From NCBI GenBank assembly GCA_016287975.1, contig JAEEXV010000146.1, positions 1 through 8,364 of the forward strand: a stretch of DNA of 8,364 bases, in the 5' to 3' direction. The notes under the pieces were generated by a model that did not search any database, was not told the DNA's origin, and worked only from the letters and a program-made list of their open reading frames with translations. Positions 7,571-8,364 of the stretch are shown one piece after another. The translations under genes were made by a program, and so were the position numbers. The stretch's first letter is position 1; every line of letters starts with the position of its first letter. The DNA comes from Lentisphaeria bacterium. Lineage in GTDB: Bacteria; Verrucomicrobiota; Lentisphaeria; Oligosphaerales; Oligosphaeraceae.

Positions 7571-7605
7571 CTGTTCCCTGCAGCCTGTTCCCTGCAACCT
7601 GTCCC
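7571..7605 (+). repeat. Heptamer array directly before the AraC start
   Basis: There are five consecutive 7-bp units of the form CTGNNNC (CTGTTCC, CTGCAGC, CTGTTCC, CTGCAAC, CTGTCCC). Seen at double length it is a 14-bp unit, GCAGCCTGTTCCCT, repeated twice exactly (7566-7579 and 7580-7593) with a third degraded copy to 7607. It ends 5 bp before the AraC ATG and occupies the place where a Shine-Dalgarno would be expected. Tandem heptamers can change copy number by slippage. Confidence 0.7.
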
Positions 7606-7610
7606 CCGCC

Positions 7611-8364
7611 ATGACCGCCCACGATTCCGTCATCATCAACCCGACCTTCCGCTACCCCGCCATGCCAGTGGTGCCCGCGCTGGTGCACGTCCGTTCCTGC
7701 GGGCACTACTGCATCCCGCAGGGGCCGTGGCGCGACGGCGTCCAGCGCAAGAACTTCCTGCAGTTGTTCTGGGGCATCCGCGGAACGGCAGTCGTGGGAC
7801 GCGAGGACGGCGAGATGCTGCTGGAGCCCGAGACGGTCTGCTTCTACCTGCCGGGGGATCTGCACCGCATCTCCCTGAAACGAGCGCCGCTCGAATACTG
7901 CTTCCTCACCTTCGACGGCGACACCGTCGCCCCCCTCGTCCGCAGTTTCAACATCACGCGCGACATGCTTCCCGCCGGCCCCTGCCCCACCGAATTGTTC
8001 CAGTCGCTGGACCTGAACCTCCACGACTATTCCACCAGCGGCGAATACCTCGCCAGCGCGGATGGCTACCGTATCCTCTGCCTGGCCTTCGCCGGTAAGA
8101 AGGTCGAAAACACCCTCCTCGAGCGCTTCAAGAACCTGGTCGACGACAACCTCGCCGATCCCGACCTGCACCTGCCGGCGCTCGCCGCCGCACTCGGCAT
8201 CCATCCCACCACCCTCACCCGCAACATCCACGCCGCCTCTGGCCTCACCCCAGGCGAATACATCACCGCCTTGCGCCTGCAGCGCGTCCTTGCCCTGATT
8301 CGGACGACCACCCGCAGCTTCAAGGAAATCGCCTGGGAGACTGGCTTCGTCAACGCCAACTACC
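7611..8364 (+). CDS. AraC-family transcriptional regulator (3' end cut by the window)
   Basis: 251 codons are present and the frame stays open at the window end. Residues about 20-115 form a cupin-like AraC sensor domain with CGHYCIP (30-36), KNFLQLFWGIRGTA (47-60), ETVCFYLPGDLHRIS (74-88) and a YCFLTFDGD strand (96-104), a layout familiar from AraC regulators next to glycan-degradation loci in Lentisphaerae. Residues 168-230 hold the linker helix and first helix-turn-helix, with LPALAAALGIHPTTLTRNIHAASGL as core. The second helix-turn-helix begins at SFKEIAWETGF (236-246) and is truncated. ATG 7611 is chosen because the frame is closed upstream at 7542-7544 and no better start exists, though no Shine-Dalgarno precedes it; the next in-frame ATG, at residue 18, has none either. 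It is divergent from the operon and is its likely regulator, responding to an unknown, probably sugar, ligand. Confidence 0.9.
   Translation, partial: MTAHDSVIINPTFRYPAMPVVPALVHVRSCGHYCIPQGPWRDGVQRKNFLQLFWGIRGTAVVGREDGEMLLEPETVCFYLPGDLHRISLKRAPLEYCFLTFDGDTVAPLVRSFNITRDMLPAGPCPTELFQSLDLNLHDYSTSGEYLASADGYRILCLAFAGKKVENTLLERFKNLVDDNLADPDLHLPALAAALGIHPTTLTRNIHAASGLTPGEYITALRLQRVLALIRTTTRSFKEIAWETGFVNANY

Noticed and set aside
6254..8098. Open plus-strand frame of 614 codons across the DUF4838-like gene, promoter region and AraC gene
   Set aside because: It is the exact-complement frame of the minus-strand gene, then runs through the regulatory region and into the wrong frame of the AraC gene. 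No domain-like content.
7476..8231. Open minus-strand frame of 251 codons antisense to the AraC gene
   Set aside because: The plus-strand frame here gives a full AraC sensor domain and helix-turn-helix; the minus frame is a repetitive Val/Glu/Gly shadow.

Overview
The window is GC-rich bacterial DNA that most resembles a Lentisphaerae/Victivallales-type genome (PVC superphylum). This rests on three things seen together: a prepilin-like protein with an [17 protein letters not shown]-terminus and a C-terminal H-x9-D motif, an AraC regulator whose N-terminal domain has the CGHY / FLQLFWGI / YLPGDLHRIS pattern, and large unusual glycoside-hydrolase-like proteins around them. The phylum assignment is inferred from protein style, not from a marker gene.

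Layout: (1) bases 1-484 have no convincing gene. Bases 1-304 are a hairpin-rich GC block bounded by two near-identical 20-bp direct repeats, and 305-484 is AT-richer DNA downstream of the operon. (2) Bases 485-7453 are a tightly packed four-gene operon on the minus strand, read from right to left: a TIM-barrel DUF4838-like protein (7453-6050), a prepilin-like/pseudopilin protein (6053-5391), a 1281-residue secreted GH42-like glycoside hydrolase with an N-terminal discoidin-like domain (5387-1542), and an Asp-box beta-propeller of the sialidase/BNR type (1558-485). Junctions are a 4-bp ATGA overlap, a 3-bp gap and a 17-bp overlap, so co-transcription and translational coupling are very likely. 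(3) Bases 7454-7610 are a compact divergent regulatory region with overlapping promoter-like elements on both strands, a 16-bp imperfect inverted pair, a 12-bp tandem repeat and a heptamer array. (4) From 7611 to the window end, an AraC-family regulator runs divergently and is cut off inside its second helix-turn-helix.

Working model (inference): the AraC protein senses a glycan-derived ligand and controls the divergent operon. The secreted GH42-like enzyme attacks a glycan outside the cytoplasm. The pseudopilin may serve a type II secretion-like export or attachment system. The two enzymes without signal peptides may process imported oligosaccharides. The substrate cannot be deduced from the sequence. 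The least explained parts are the repeat-bounded hairpin block at the left, the compound regulatory region, and the enzymes, which match known families only loosely.
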